From: Streptomyces corallincola
GTDB taxonomy: Bacteria; Actinomycetota; Actinomycetes; Streptomycetales; Streptomycetaceae
Reading direction: 5' to 3'
Assembly: GCF_019104725.1 (NCBI RefSeq)
Contig: NZ_JAHRXF010000006.1
Span: 62,001-126,000 of the forward strand
DNA: 64,000 bases
The position numbers were made by a program, and so were the translations under genes. This document shows, piece by piece, positions 24,678-33,576 of the stretch. Position 1 is the stretch's first letter; every line of letters begins with the position of its first letter. The notes beneath the pieces are model-generated. The model worked only from the letters and a program-made list of their open reading frames with translations, had not been told where the DNA came from and did no database searches.

Positions 24678-24691
24678 CGTATCCGCCCGTG

Positions 24692-27600
24692 TTACGCGCG
24701 GCCGGTGACCTCGGGCACGTTGTAGCCGTCCACCTTCAGGCCCGGACGGGACGCCTTGGCGTGCGCGGGCCAGGAGACGGTGACCGTGCGGGACTCGCCG
24801 GGCAGCAGCCACAGGTAGTTGTCGCCGTACTCGGCGGGCAGCACCCGGTCGCCGGAGCGGGTGTCCACCAGGGACAGCCGGACCATCGACGCCACCGACG
24901 CACCCCGGTTGGTGATCTTCGCGGTCAGTTCGTGCCGCCCGCCCGAGGTGCCGCGCACCCCGCCGACATCCACCGAGACCCTGGTCTGCCGCGCCTTGTT
25001 CAGCGCCTGCATGGCCTCCGGCGTCCTGTACCGCCAGTAGGTGTTCTCCGACAGCGTCCTGCCGTGCTCGTCGGCGAGGCGCAGCCGCAGCAGGTACAGG
25101 CCGGGCAGGGTGCCCTTCGGGTCGGCCTTGAACGCCTTCGCCGTGGCGGACGCGGCCACGTCCACCGTCGCCTTCTGCTCGGCGGCGACCTGGCGGCCGT
25201 CCAGGTCGTACCAGCGGGCGGTCACCGTCGCCCGGCGCAGCGCGCGCGGGGTGTGGTTCACCGCGACGACCTGCCCGTCCACCGGACTGGCCTGCACGTG
25301 CAGCGGCTCGGACGCCTTGCGGGAGCCGTAGTAGGCGCCGTTGACGTCGAAGTCGTAGTCGTAGGTCTGCCAGACCGTGCTGTACCAGGCCGGGTGGGAC
25401 ATCCACAGCAGCAGGGCGCTGGCGTCGTCCCACAGCTTGGCGTTCCACGCCTCGAACATGGCGCGGTGGTTCTCGTAGTTGAGGAACTGCGCCTTGCGGG
25501 CGAAGTCGTCCAGGTTCTTCGCGGTGCCGAGCCGGGACTCGATGGCCGCGCGGTAGTTCTGCGGGGCCTGGTTACCGCGCGTGCTCCAGTCGTGGTAGTA
25601 CCAGGCGCCGCCGATGGGCCACTCCGGCTCGTCCCCGACCAGCTTGCGCAGCGTCTCGGCGGTGGACACCACCGGCATGCCGATCTCGGTGTGGAAGCCG
25701 TAGCTCTTGCTGCCGTACGTCGCCGCCGAGAAGTAGGTGTCCGGATCGACCCAGCCGTAGGGGCCGCCGCCGGTGATGATGCCGTCCGCCGAGTTGTTCT
25801 GGTAGAGGATGCCGGGCGCACCGGAGTGCACCGCGTCGCGCATGCCGTCGTCGATCGCGGCGGGCGGGTTGCCCTCGTTGGCCCCGCACCACACCACGAC
25901 GCTCGGGTGGATGCGGTAGCGCAGCACCACGTCGCGGGCGGTGCCGTTGAACGCGTCGTGGTCCGGCGGGTCCATCCCCCAGGCGTTGGGGAAGTCGTTC
26001 CAGACCAGCAGGCCGTGCTCGTCGCAACTGGCGTAGAACTCCTCGCGGTTGCTGGAGCCGACCCAGTTGCGGATCATCGTGAAGTTCATGTCCCGGTGCA
26101 TCCGCACGGCCGTGTCCATGCGCTCCCGCGGCATCCGGCGCAGGAGTTCGTCCCAGCCCCAGTTGCCGCCCCGGCAGAACACCCGCACCCCGTTGACGCT
26201 GATCTTCAGCGGCGCGATGGAGTTGTCCACCGACTTCACGTCACGCCAGTCGGTGCCGTTGTCGGAGACCTGGATGGTGTACGTCCGCCCGTACGCCTGC
26301 TCCCAGGTGATCGCCACCCGGTCGAAGCGCTGCGCGGAACCGAGGTCGAAGCGTATCCAGCTGTCGTCCTCGTAGACCGACGTCCAGCGGGTGTTGACGT
26401 CACCGTCCACCGCGTTGCCCGCGACCGTGCCCTCGCCCTCCGAGGAGGCGGTGGCCGGCTTCTTCAGCACCAGGTTGGTGCCCGGCCGGGCGCTGTCCAC
26501 CACGGCCAGGTCCCACATGGAGAAGCCCCAGCCGGTGGCACGGGTGCGGAGGAAGACCCGCATGTACCGCGCGGTGACCGCGTCGAACTCGACGTTCTGC
26601 ATGCTCGCCGAGCCCGAGGTGTTGAACGGCAGCGGCGCGGCGGCGTTGTCCACGTCCTTCACGCCGGTCCAGTCGGTGCCGTTCTCGGAGACCTGCACGG
26701 TGTACGTCCTGGCGTACGCCTGCTGCCAGTTGATCGACAGACGGTCGAAGGACTCCGAGGAACCGAGGTCCACCTGCACCCACTGCTCGTCCTGGAACGA
26801 GGACGACCAGCGGGTGTCGCCGTTGCCGTCGGTGACGTTGCCCGGACCGCGCGCGGGATCGTCGGAGGACGACGCGGTCGCCTTCTTCCCGAGCGCGAGG
26901 TCGTCACCGGGGGTGGCGCTGTTGAGGACCGACAGGCTCCACATCGAGGAGCCCCACTCGGTGGCGCGGGTGTGGCACAGCACCCGGACGTACCGCGCCT
27001 TCTGGCGGGCGAAGTCCACGGTCTGGGTGAAGATGTCGCTGCTCCACCGGAACGTCATCGGCACGGCGCCGTACTCGTAGCCGAACTGCCGGATGCCGAA
27101 GCGGGTGGTGCGCCGGTCGCTCTCGGTGCCGTCCACGGTCGCGGTGAGGGTGAGGTCGTGCAGGTTCGGCTCGCCGTAGCCGTTGGGCCACCACAGCTTC
27201 GGGTCGCGCAGCTTGAGCTGGGCGAACTCGGCCGGGGCGAAGGTGACATCGACGCTCTTGCCGCCCGGCACCGAGACGGTCCTGGTGACCTTGACCCGGT
27301 CGAACGCGGCGGTGACCGTGACGCGCTTGTCGGCCGTCCCGGCGTTGCGCACCGGGACCACCACGGTCAGCTCCGCCGTGGTCGTCGCGGGCAGCCCCGG
27401 CAGCAGGGTGTCCACACGCGGGTCCCCGATGACCGCGGCGCCGGTGGAGCGCAGCCGTACGTGGTTCCAGATACCGGCCGCGCGGTCGCGCACCGCGGGC
27501 ATCCAGTCCCAGCCCGAAGAGGCCAGGTAGGTGGGGGAGTTGCGGTTCATCATGTTGGCGCCCGCGTCCACGAACGCCAGGCCCGCCGGGCCCTTGTCGG

Positions 27601-28768
27601 TCGGGCTGCCGGGGAACGGCACCGGGGTGATCTTCACCGCGACCGCCTGCCCACCGGACGCCAGCAGCTTCGTCACGTCGTACGAGGCGCGGGAGAACGG
27701 GTTGGAGAAGGCGCCGGCCTTGGTGCCGTTGAACCAGATCTCGGCCTCGTGGTTGACGCCGTCGAACTCCAGCCAGATGTGCCGCCCGGCACCGGTGCGC
27801 AGACCCCGGGGCAGCGCGAACTCGCGCCGGTACCACCAGGAGTGCCGGGACAGCGCCTCCGGGACGTGCAGGTTGTTGAACCCGGCGACCGGGTCGGGCA
27901 GATGACCCTGGTCCACCAGCGAGGTCAGCACCGTGCCGGGGACCGTCGCCGGGAGCCAGTCGCTGGTGTCGTGCGCGGCGCGGGAGAGGGCGGCGCCGTC
28001 GGCACCCGCCCAGTCGTCCATCGTCAGGTCCCAGCCCGACTCCAGCGGGACGGTGCCGTCGGCGGCGGTCCTGAGCGGCTGGGGGTGCCGGGTGCGGGTG
28101 CCCCAGTCGGTCCAGCCGGTGACCTCGGGGCGCCGGGTGCGGCAGGTGCCGTACACCTGGAGGCCGTTGAGGCCCAGCGGGTTGGAGTTCGACCGCTTGG
28201 TGACCGTCATCCGCACCCAGCGCGCGCTGACCGGCTTGGCGAGCGGGATCCGCACCTCGCCGCCCTTGCCGGAGTCCGTACGGTAGGCGGCCGTCCAGGA
28301 CTTGCCGTCCTTGGAGGTCTCGATGACGTACGCGACCGCGCAACTGGACAGGATCTCCTGGCCGGTGGTCATGTCGCGGGGGCTGCCGGTGGGGGAGTCG
28401 GTGAAGGGCGGGTCGTCCGAGGTGGCCTCGAACACCAGGCGGACCGAGGACACTTCGCACAGCGCCTGGAGGTCCACCTTGATCCACTGCGGATCGCCCG
28501 CCGCGGCGCGCCAGCCGCTGCCCTTCACCCCGCGCACCGCGAGGCCGTCCACCGCGAACTCGGCGGGGGTCGGGGCGTAATCGGTCGAGGAGACCGAAAC
28601 CGGCCGGTAGGCGGCGAGTTCGGCCGTGGAGGCGCCCTTGCCGGGCTGGCCGGTTCCGGCCGTGGCCACGGACGAGAGCGGCCCCATGCCGAGACCGAAC
28701 CCGGCCAACAGGGTGGACCCCGTGGACAGTACGGTACGGCGTGAGGGCGCGGAGGACTGATCCGACAT
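24692..28768 (-). CDS. Secreted GH2 glycoside hydrolase with three discoidin domains
   Basis: 1358 residues from the ATG at 28768. The Tat-type signal is SRRTVLSTGSTLLAGFG. Order: an F5/8-type (discoidin) domain (about 50-200); the GH2 jelly-roll sugar-binding domain (about 225-400) and Ig-like domain; two tandem discoidin domains (about 575-715 and 715-845, both with ATASS...DGxxxTRWxS and ARYxRV blocks); then the TIM barrel starting FCRGGNWGWDELLRR (about 860). The acid/base Glu is in WCGANEGNPP (about 962) and the nucleophile Glu in TEIGMPVV (about 1027). C-terminal Ig-like domains end the protein. The barrel start resembles exo-beta-glucosaminidase or beta-mannosidase GH2 members. The position beside alpha-galactosidase genes favours a role on galactomannan-like or decorated glycans. 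A LacI-like palindrome lies 58 bp upstream. Confidence 0.88.
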   Translation of the reverse strand: MSDQSSAPSRRTVLSTGSTLLAGFGLGMGPLSSVATAGTGQPGKGASTAELAAYRPVSVSSTDYAPTPAEFAVDGLAVRGVKGSGWRAAAGDPQWIKVDLQALCEVSSVRLVFEATSDDPPFTDSPTGSPRDMTTGQEILSSCAVAYVIETSKDGKSWTAAYRTDSGKGGEVRIPLAKPVSARWVRMTVTKRSNSNPLGLNGLQVYGTCRTRRPEVTGWTDWGTRTRHPQPLRTAADGTVPLESGWDLTMDDWAGADGAALSRAAHDTSDWLPATVPGTVLTSLVDQGHLPDPVAGFNNLHVPEALSRHSWWYRREFALPRGLRTGAGRHIWLEFDGVNHEAEIWFNGTKAGAFSNPFSRASYDVTKLLASGGQAVAVKITPVPFPGSPTDKGPAGLAFVDAGANMMNRNSPTYLASSGWDWMPAVRDRAAGIWNHVRLRSTGAAVIGDPRVDTLLPGLPATTTAELTVVVPVRNAGTADKRVTVTAAFDRVKVTRTVSVPGGKSVDVTFAPAEFAQLKLRDPKLWWPNGYGEPNLHDLTLTATVDGTESDRRTTRFGIRQFGYEYGAVPMTFRWSSDIFTQTVDFARQKARYVRVLCHTRATEWGSSMWSLSVLNSATPGDDLALGKKATASSSDDPARGPGNVTDGNGDTRWSSSFQDEQWVQVDLGSSESFDRLSINWQQAYARTYTVQVSENGTDWTGVKDVDNAAAPLPFNTSGSASMQNVEFDAVTARYMRVFLRTRATGWGFSMWDLAVVDSARPGTNLVLKKPATASSEGEGTVAGNAVDGDVNTRWTSVYEDDSWIRFDLGSAQRFDRVAITWEQAYGRTYTIQVSDNGTDWRDVKSVDNSIAPLKISVNGVRVFCRGGNWGWDELLRRMPRERMDTAVRMHRDMNFTMIRNWVGSSNREEFYASCDEHGLLVWNDFPNAWGMDPPDHDAFNGTARDVVLRYRIHPSVVVWCGANEGNPPAAIDDGMRDAVHSGAPGILYQNNSADGIITGGGPYGWVDPDTYFSAATYGSKSYGFHTEIGMPVVSTAETLRKLVGDEPEWPIGGAWYYHDWSTRGNQAPQNYRAAIESRLGTAKNLDDFARKAQFLNYENHRAMFEAWNAKLWDDASALLLWMSHPAWYSTVWQTYDYDFDVNGAYYGSRKASEPLHVQASPVDGQVVAVNHTPRALRRATVTARWYDLDGRQVAAEQKATVDVAASATAKAFKADPKGTLPGLYLLRLRLADEHGRTLSENTYWRYRTPEAMQALNKARQTRVSVDVGGVRGTSGGRHELTAKITNRGASVASMVRLSLVDTRSGDRVLPAEYGDNYLWLLPGESRTVTVSWPAHAKASRPGLKVDGYNVPEVTGRA

Positions 28769-28825
28769 CGACAAGGCTCCGATCAGGGAGGACCAAGGAG
28801 GGTACGGCCGGGGGACCAGGCTGAA

Positions 28826-28839
28826 TGACAACGTTGCCA
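28826..28839. promoter_or_regulatory. LacI-type palindrome upstream of the GH2 gene
   Basis: TGACAACGTTGCCA, a near-perfect palindrome around CAACGTTG, the core typical of LacI-family operators in actinobacteria. It lies 58 bp upstream of the GH2 start at 28768. Confidence 0.55.
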
Positions 28840-28921
28840 CCCCCTCGGGCACGCTGCCGAACACTGCCCCCACGGCGGCCGACTGTCAAGATGTCGGCAG
28901 TGCTTCGACTTTGTTTCTCGT

Positions 28922-28943
28922 AAATTAGGAATAAATGTTGACA
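28922..28943 (+). promoter_or_regulatory. AT-rich promoter element of the GH27 gene
   Basis: ATTAGGAATAAATGTTGACA (28924-28943) ends in a perfect -35 TTGACA (28938-28943); CACAGT 17 bp on is a poor -10. The ATTA-N5-AAT part matches ATTAGTAATTAATCTTGAC at 31231 in almost every position, implying a common activator or repressor. Confidence 0.65.
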
Positions 28944-29088
28944 GCGTTTCGGACGGGCGCCACAGTCGTCGCCGTGACGCCGTCGGCCCCGGGGATGTCC
29001 GCCCGAGCTGATCCTCGAACACCAGGACCCCCCCAGCACAGTGCGGCCCGCGTCACCCATCCCGCTTCCCAACCTCTGGGAGAGGTAC

Positions 29089-31230
29089 GTGACTTCACGC
29101 CCGCTCGTACACGATGCCCGTCGTGTCCGGTTCGCCCGGACCACGCTCGCCGCGGCCATCGCGGTGACCCTGGCCGCCACCGTCACTCCGTCCGCCCAGG
29201 CCGCCCCGGCGGTGGACCAGGGAGCGCCGGACTACTACGACAGCGGCCTGGCCCCCACGCCCTACATGGGCTGGAACACCTACTACGGCCTCGGCGCGCC
29301 CACCGAGAAGGAGGTGCGCTCGGTCGCGGACAAGCTGGTCAGCAGCGGTCTGCGGGACAGCGGTTACAACATCGTGTGGCTGGACGGCGGTTGGCAGGCC
29401 GACAACCCGCGCGACGACCAGGGCCGTCTGGTGGCGAACCCCGAGCGGTTCCCGTCCGGCATCCCCAGCCTCGTCAGCTACCTGCACAAGCGCGGGCTGA
29501 AGGCCGGTATCTACACCGACGCCGGTACCTACGACGGCGGCAAGAGCTGCGGTCTGGGCAGCCGGGGCCACTACGAGCAGGACGCCCGGCAGTTCGCCGG
29601 ATGGAAGGTCGATGCCATCAAGGTGGACTTCCTGTGCGGCATCTCCGAGAAGCTCGATCCGGGGCCCGCGTTCAAGGAGTTCAGCGACGCGGTCGCCAAG
29701 TCCGGCCGCAGGATGATTCTGAACCTGTGCAACCCGCTCACCGACGACTGGGGCCTGCCCCACACCTGGGAGCAGGACGCGCACAACACCTTCTCCTACG
29801 CGCCGACCATCGCGGACTCCTGGCGCACCGGCACCGACATCGCCTGGGGCACCCCGACGCCCGGCCAGTGGCCCAACATCCTGCGCAACATGGACGCCAA
29901 CGCCTGGCACCCCGAGGCGCAGGGCCCCGGCCACTACAACGACCCGGACTACCTCATCCCGACCCGCCGCATGTCGGACGGCAACCTGGAGCTGACCGAG
30001 GAGGAGTCCACCACCCAGTTCGTGATGTGGGCGGAGATGGCCTCCCCGCTCATCCTCGGCTCCGACCCGCGCACCCTGTCGCCGTCGATGCTCTCCGTCC
30101 TGCGCAACCCCGAGATCATCCGCGTGGACCAGGACCGCCTCGGCGTCCAGGGCGTCCGGGTCGCCTCCGACGCGACCGGCGACGTCTACAGCAAGGTGCT
30201 CTCCGGGAACGGCCGCCGCGCGGTCGTCCTGCTCAACCGCTCCGACCAGGCCGCGGAGCGGACCGTGAAGTTCTCCGACGCGGCCCTCGGCGGCCGGGTC
30301 AAGGTCCGTGACCTGCGCGCCCGCGCCGACCGGGGCACGCACACCGGCTCGTACACCGTCACCGTACCCGCGCACGGCACCGCGTTCCTCCAGCTCACCG
30401 GGGACGACGCGCTGCCCGGCAGTTCCCTCGGCGTGCCGGCCTCCGCGAGCCCGGCGGCCGTGCGCACCGCCTCCGGCCCGAGCGCCTTCGTGCGCGGCCC
30501 GCGCGGCACCCTGCTCCAGCAGACCGGCGAGGGCAGGCACGCCAAGGTGTCCGACCTCGGGGGCCCGGTCCGCGGCGGCATCCTCGGCCAGCCCGCCGCG
30601 TACGCCTCGGCGGGCGGCCGGATCGACGTCTTCGTCCGGGGCGCCGACTCCCGCGTCCACCGGCGCGCGTTCACCGGCGGCCACTGGGGCGCCTGGCAGG
30701 ACCTCGGCGGCAAGGTCGCCGACGCCCCGAGCGTCGCCTTCACCGACCCGGCGCACTGGACCCTGTTCGCCACCGGCACGGACGGCTCGGTCGTCCAGCG
30801 CGGGGTGAGCGGCGGCTGGACCTCGCTCGGCACGCCCGGCACCCGTCCGGCGTACGGCAGGCCCTCGGCCGCCGTGGACGCCGAGGGCCGCGTCCACGTC
30901 GCCGTGCGCACCTCGGCGGACGACATCTGGACCCGCAGCCGCGCCAAGGACGGCGCGTGGTCCGACTGGAGCTCCATCGGCGGCACGGTCAGCGGCAGCC
31001 CGACCCTGGTCGCCTCCGGCGACAGCGTGCTGCTGTACGTCCGCGCCGGGGACTACACGCTCTGGCAGCAGCGCTACAACTCCGGTGCCTGGCAGGGCTG
31101 GAGCAAGCGCGACGAGTTCCCGAGCGCCGCGTTCGACGGCTCGCTCGGCGCCGTCGCGGGCCCGGACGGCACGGTGGACGCGGTCTACCGCGGACTGGAC
31201 GGCACGGTCCACCGCGCGCAGTTCAAATAA
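29089..31230 (+). CDS. Secreted GH27 alpha-galactosidase with a propeller-type lectin domain
   Basis: 713 residues from GTG 29089, with GGGAG at 29078-29082. Signal peptide to about residue 38 (SAQAA). The GH27 barrel begins PTPYMGWNTYYGLG; the nucleophile Asp is in IKVDFLCG (near 183) and the acid/base Asp in GHYNDPDYL (near 285). The C-terminal antiparallel beta domain ends near residue 450. The last about 260 residues contain four or five repeats of the type FVRGxDxxVxxRxxxGGxWxxWxDLGG, a PLL/beta-propeller-like lectin. It should remove terminal alpha-galactose outside the cell; GH27 beta-L-arabinopyranosidase activity is possible. It is divergent from the GH2 gene and followed by the sugar importer operon. 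Confidence 0.92.
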   Translation: MTSRPLVHDARRVRFARTTLAAAIAVTLAATVTPSAQAAPAVDQGAPDYYDSGLAPTPYMGWNTYYGLGAPTEKEVRSVADKLVSSGLRDSGYNIVWLDGGWQADNPRDDQGRLVANPERFPSGIPSLVSYLHKRGLKAGIYTDAGTYDGGKSCGLGSRGHYEQDARQFAGWKVDAIKVDFLCGISEKLDPGPAFKEFSDAVAKSGRRMILNLCNPLTDDWGLPHTWEQDAHNTFSYAPTIADSWRTGTDIAWGTPTPGQWPNILRNMDANAWHPEAQGPGHYNDPDYLIPTRRMSDGNLELTEEESTTQFVMWAEMASPLILGSDPRTLSPSMLSVLRNPEIIRVDQDRLGVQGVRVASDATGDVYSKVLSGNGRRAVVLLNRSDQAAERTVKFSDAALGGRVKVRDLRARADRGTHTGSYTVTVPAHGTAFLQLTGDDALPGSSLGVPASASPAAVRTASGPSAFVRGPRGTLLQQTGEGRHAKVSDLGGPVRGGILGQPAAYASAGGRIDVFVRGADSRVHRRAFTGGHWGAWQDLGGKVADAPSVAFTDPAHWTLFATGTDGSVVQRGVSGGWTSLGTPGTRPAYGRPSAAVDAEGRVHVAVRTSADDIWTRSRAKDGAWSDWSSIGGTVSGSPTLVASGDSVLLYVRAGDYTLWQQRYNSGAWQGWSKRDEFPSAAFDGSLGAVAGPDGTVDAVYRGLDGTVHRAQFK

Positions 31231-31266
31231 ATTAGTAATTAATCTTGACGTGGTGTGAGCACCACG
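31229..31266 (+). promoter_or_regulatory. Promoter/operator region of the galactoside operon
   Basis: ATTAGTAATTAATCTTGAC (31231-31249) overlaps the stop codon of the GH27 gene. TTGACG (31245-31250) is the -35. ATTA-N5-TAAT is an inverted repeat, a plausible GntR-type operator. A second inverted repeat CGTGGTG-N4-CACCACG (31249-31266) overlaps the -35. The -10 is not clear. Strong similarity to 28924-28942. Confidence 0.65.
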
Positions 31267-31281
31267 CGAACCTTGATTCGC

Positions 31282-31325
31282 CGCGACGGGGCCGCCGAGG
31301 CCCCCGGCCGCACGGCCCCGTCGCG
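31282..31325 (+). terminator. Leader hairpin before the solute-binding protein
   Basis: A 13-bp perfect stem (CGCGACGGGGCCG with CGGCCCCGTCGCG) ends 10 bases before the RBS at 31335. It may terminate the GH27 transcript. If transcription starts at the promoter just upstream, it would instead be a stable 5'-leader element of the operon. Confidence 0.6.
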
Positions 31326-31346
31326 TGAATCCACAGGGAGCCCTTC

Positions 31347-32636
31347 ATGACGAACCTTCAGACGAGCCGCCGGCGTTTCCTCGCCGGACTCGGTGCCACC
31401 GGTACGGCGGCTCTGCTCAGCGGCTGTGTCACCTCCGCCTCCGACGCCAAGACCTCCTCGAAGGGCGCGGTGACCCTCCAGTCGAACCTCTCGGCCCCGC
31501 AGGCCAAGGCCGCGATGGAGGACCTGGCCGCCGCCTACGCCAAGAAGGGGTCCGAGCGCGTCAGTCTCAACACCGTCGCCGCCGAGACCTTCCGCACCCA
31601 GCTGCCGACGTACCTCACGTCCGCCAACCCGCCGGACGTCCTCACCTGGTACCCGGGCTCGGTCGCCGACGCCTATGCCAAGAAGAACCTGCTGCTCGAC
31701 CTCGACGACGTCTGGGCCTCCTCGCCCGACCTCAAGCGCTACTCCAAGGCCCTCAACTCGCTGTGCACCTCCGGCGCGGGCAAGAAGGTCTTCGTGCCCT
31801 CCACCTACTACTGGTGGGGCATGTTCTACCGGAAGTCCAACTTCGCCAAGTGGGGCGTGAAGGAGCCCAAGACCTGGGACGAGTTCATCGCGCTGTGCAA
31901 GACGCTCAAGTCCAAGGGCGTCTCCCCGATCGGCCTCGGCGCCGGTGGCGGCACCGCCTGGGTCGCCTCCGCCTGGTTCGACTACCTCGACATCCGGATC
32001 AACGGCGCGCAGTACCACCGCGAACTCCTCGCGGGCAAGCACCGGTTCGACGACCCCCAGGTCCGCAAGGTCTTCGACCGCTGGGCCGAGGTGCTGCCCT
32101 ACTTCGACCCCAACGGCACCGCCGTCGCCTTCCAGGACGCCACCACCTCGCTGCTCAACGGCCGTTCCGGCATGATGCTGATCGGCACCTTCTTCGCCGA
32201 CGCGGCTCCCAAGGACGCCCTGGACGACATCGACTTCTTCCGCTTCCCGATCATCGACCCCAAGGTGCCGCTCGCGGAAGAGGCCCCCACCGACGGCTAC
32301 TTCGCCAGCGCCCGCACCGGCCGCGGCAAGCAGGTCGGCGACCTGATGAAGTACCTGGCCACCGCCGAGGCCCAGGAGATCTACATCAAGGGCTCCTCCG
32401 GCACCGTCCTGCCGTGCAACCCCGATGCCAAGGACGCGGGCACCCCGCTGGTGAAGAAGGGCCGCGCGCACATCGAGGAGGCCGCCGAGATCACGCAGTT
32501 CTTCAACCGCGACTCCAGCGACGCCCTCCAGCCGACCGCCGACACCGCGCTCACCAAGTTCATCGCCAAGCCCAAGGAGATCGACTCCATCCTGAAGCAG
32601 TGGCAGCGCGACGCCGAGAAGATCTGGAGCGCCTGA
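31347..32636 (+). CDS. Sugar ABC transporter substrate-binding lipoprotein
   Basis: 429 residues. A twin-arginine lipoprotein signal is visible (SRRRFLAGLGATGTAALLSGC, lipid Cys near residue 28). The body is an extracellular family 1 solute-binding fold (LTWYPGSVADAYAKKNLLLDLDD, YYWWGMFYRKSNFAKWGVKEPKTWDEF). AGGGAG at 31335-31340. It captures oligosaccharides or galactosides and delivers them to the two permeases immediately downstream (1-bp gap). First gene of an about 11.4-kb operon. Substrate inferred from the galactosidase and galactonate genes. Confidence 0.92.
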   Translation: MTNLQTSRRRFLAGLGATGTAALLSGCVTSASDAKTSSKGAVTLQSNLSAPQAKAAMEDLAAAYAKKGSERVSLNTVAAETFRTQLPTYLTSANPPDVLTWYPGSVADAYAKKNLLLDLDDVWASSPDLKRYSKALNSLCTSGAGKKVFVPSTYYWWGMFYRKSNFAKWGVKEPKTWDEFIALCKTLKSKGVSPIGLGAGGGTAWVASAWFDYLDIRINGAQYHRELLAGKHRFDDPQVRKVFDRWAEVLPYFDPNGTAVAFQDATTSLLNGRSGMMLIGTFFADAAPKDALDDIDFFRFPIIDPKVPLAEEAPTDGYFASARTGRGKQVGDLMKYLATAEAQEIYIKGSSGTVLPCNPDAKDAGTPLVKKGRAHIEEAAEITQFFNRDSSDALQPTADTALTKFIAKPKEIDSILKQWQRDAEKIWSA

Positions 32637-32637
32637 G

Positions 32638-33576
32638 GTGGCAGTGCTCACCCCCACGGCGCGCAAGTCCCCGGCCGCCCCGCCGCCCGGCGGCGGACGC
32701 GGCCGGGGGCCCGCCCGGCGCACCCCGCCGCTCGTCCTCGCGTTCGTGCTCATCCCCCTCCTCGCCGAGGCGCTGTGGGTCTTCTGGCCCGCCCTCCAGG
32801 GCTTCTACCTCGCCCTGACCTCCTGGGACGGCGTATCCGCACCCCGGTTCGTCGGCCTCGGCAACTTCCAGGAGATGGTGCACGACGAGGTCTTCCGCAC
32901 CGCCGCCATCGACACCGTCCTGTGGCTGGTGCTGTTCGGCGGGCTCTCCGCCCTCCTCGGTCTCGCCGCCGCGATGCTGCTCCAGCAGGAACGCCGGGGC
33001 GTCGGCTTCTACCGCGCCGCCCTGTTCCTGCCCGTCGTCTTCTCCCTGGTGGCCACCGCCCTCGTCTGGCAGGCCATCTACCAGCCCGACGGCGTCCTCA
33101 ACCAGATCCTCCAGGGCATCGGCCTCGGCAGCCTCAGGCACGCCTGGCTCGCCGACCAGGACACCGCCCTGTACGCGGTCATCGTCCCCGCCCTGTGGCG
33201 CCAGATCGGCTACGTCATGGTGCTCTACCTGGCCGGACTCAAGGGCATCGACCCCTCGCTGTACGAAGCGGCCAAGATGGACGGCGCCGGACGCTGGCAG
33301 CGCTTCCGCCATGTGACGCTCCCTCAGCTGCGCAGCGTCAACGCGGTCGTGCTGTCCGTCATCATCATCGACTCGCTGCGCTCCTTCGACGTCGTCTGGT
33401 CGCTCACCCGTGGTGGCCCCTACCACTCGTCCGAACTGCTGAGCACATACATGTACTCCACAGCCTTCCAGTCCCTGCGGCTCGGCTACGGCTCCGCGCT
33501 CGCCGTCGTCATCTTCGTGCTGGCCTTCGGCGTCATCTGCTCCTACCTGGTCCGCGCGTTCCGGGAGGCCGACTGA
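32638..33576 (+). CDS. Sugar ABC transporter permease (MalF/UgpA-type)
   Basis: 312 residues from GTG 32638, one base after the previous stop. Six hydrophobic segments. The cytoplasmic EAA loop (SLYEAAKMDGAGRWQRFRHVTLPQLR, near 205-230) contacts the ATPase. It pairs with the next permease. No ATPase gene is in the operon; Streptomyces carbohydrate importers of this class share the multitask ATPase MsiK, encoded elsewhere (established for the genus). Confidence 0.93.
   Translation: MAVLTPTARKSPAAPPPGGGRGRGPARRTPPLVLAFVLIPLLAEALWVFWPALQGFYLALTSWDGVSAPRFVGLGNFQEMVHDEVFRTAAIDTVLWLVLFGGLSALLGLAAAMLLQQERRGVGFYRAALFLPVVFSLVATALVWQAIYQPDGVLNQILQGIGLGSLRHAWLADQDTALYAVIVPALWRQIGYVMVLYLAGLKGIDPSLYEAAKMDGAGRWQRFRHVTLPQLRSVNAVVLSVIIIDSLRSFDVVWSLTRGGPYHSSELLSTYMYSTAFQSLRLGYGSALAVVIFVLAFGVICSYLVRAFREAD

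Noticed and set aside
24692..28744. Long + strand open frame (over 1300 codons) opposite the GH2 gene
   Set aside because: High GC leaves the antisense frame open. It has no signature motifs and its composition is a mirror of the real gene, which has clear catalytic residues.
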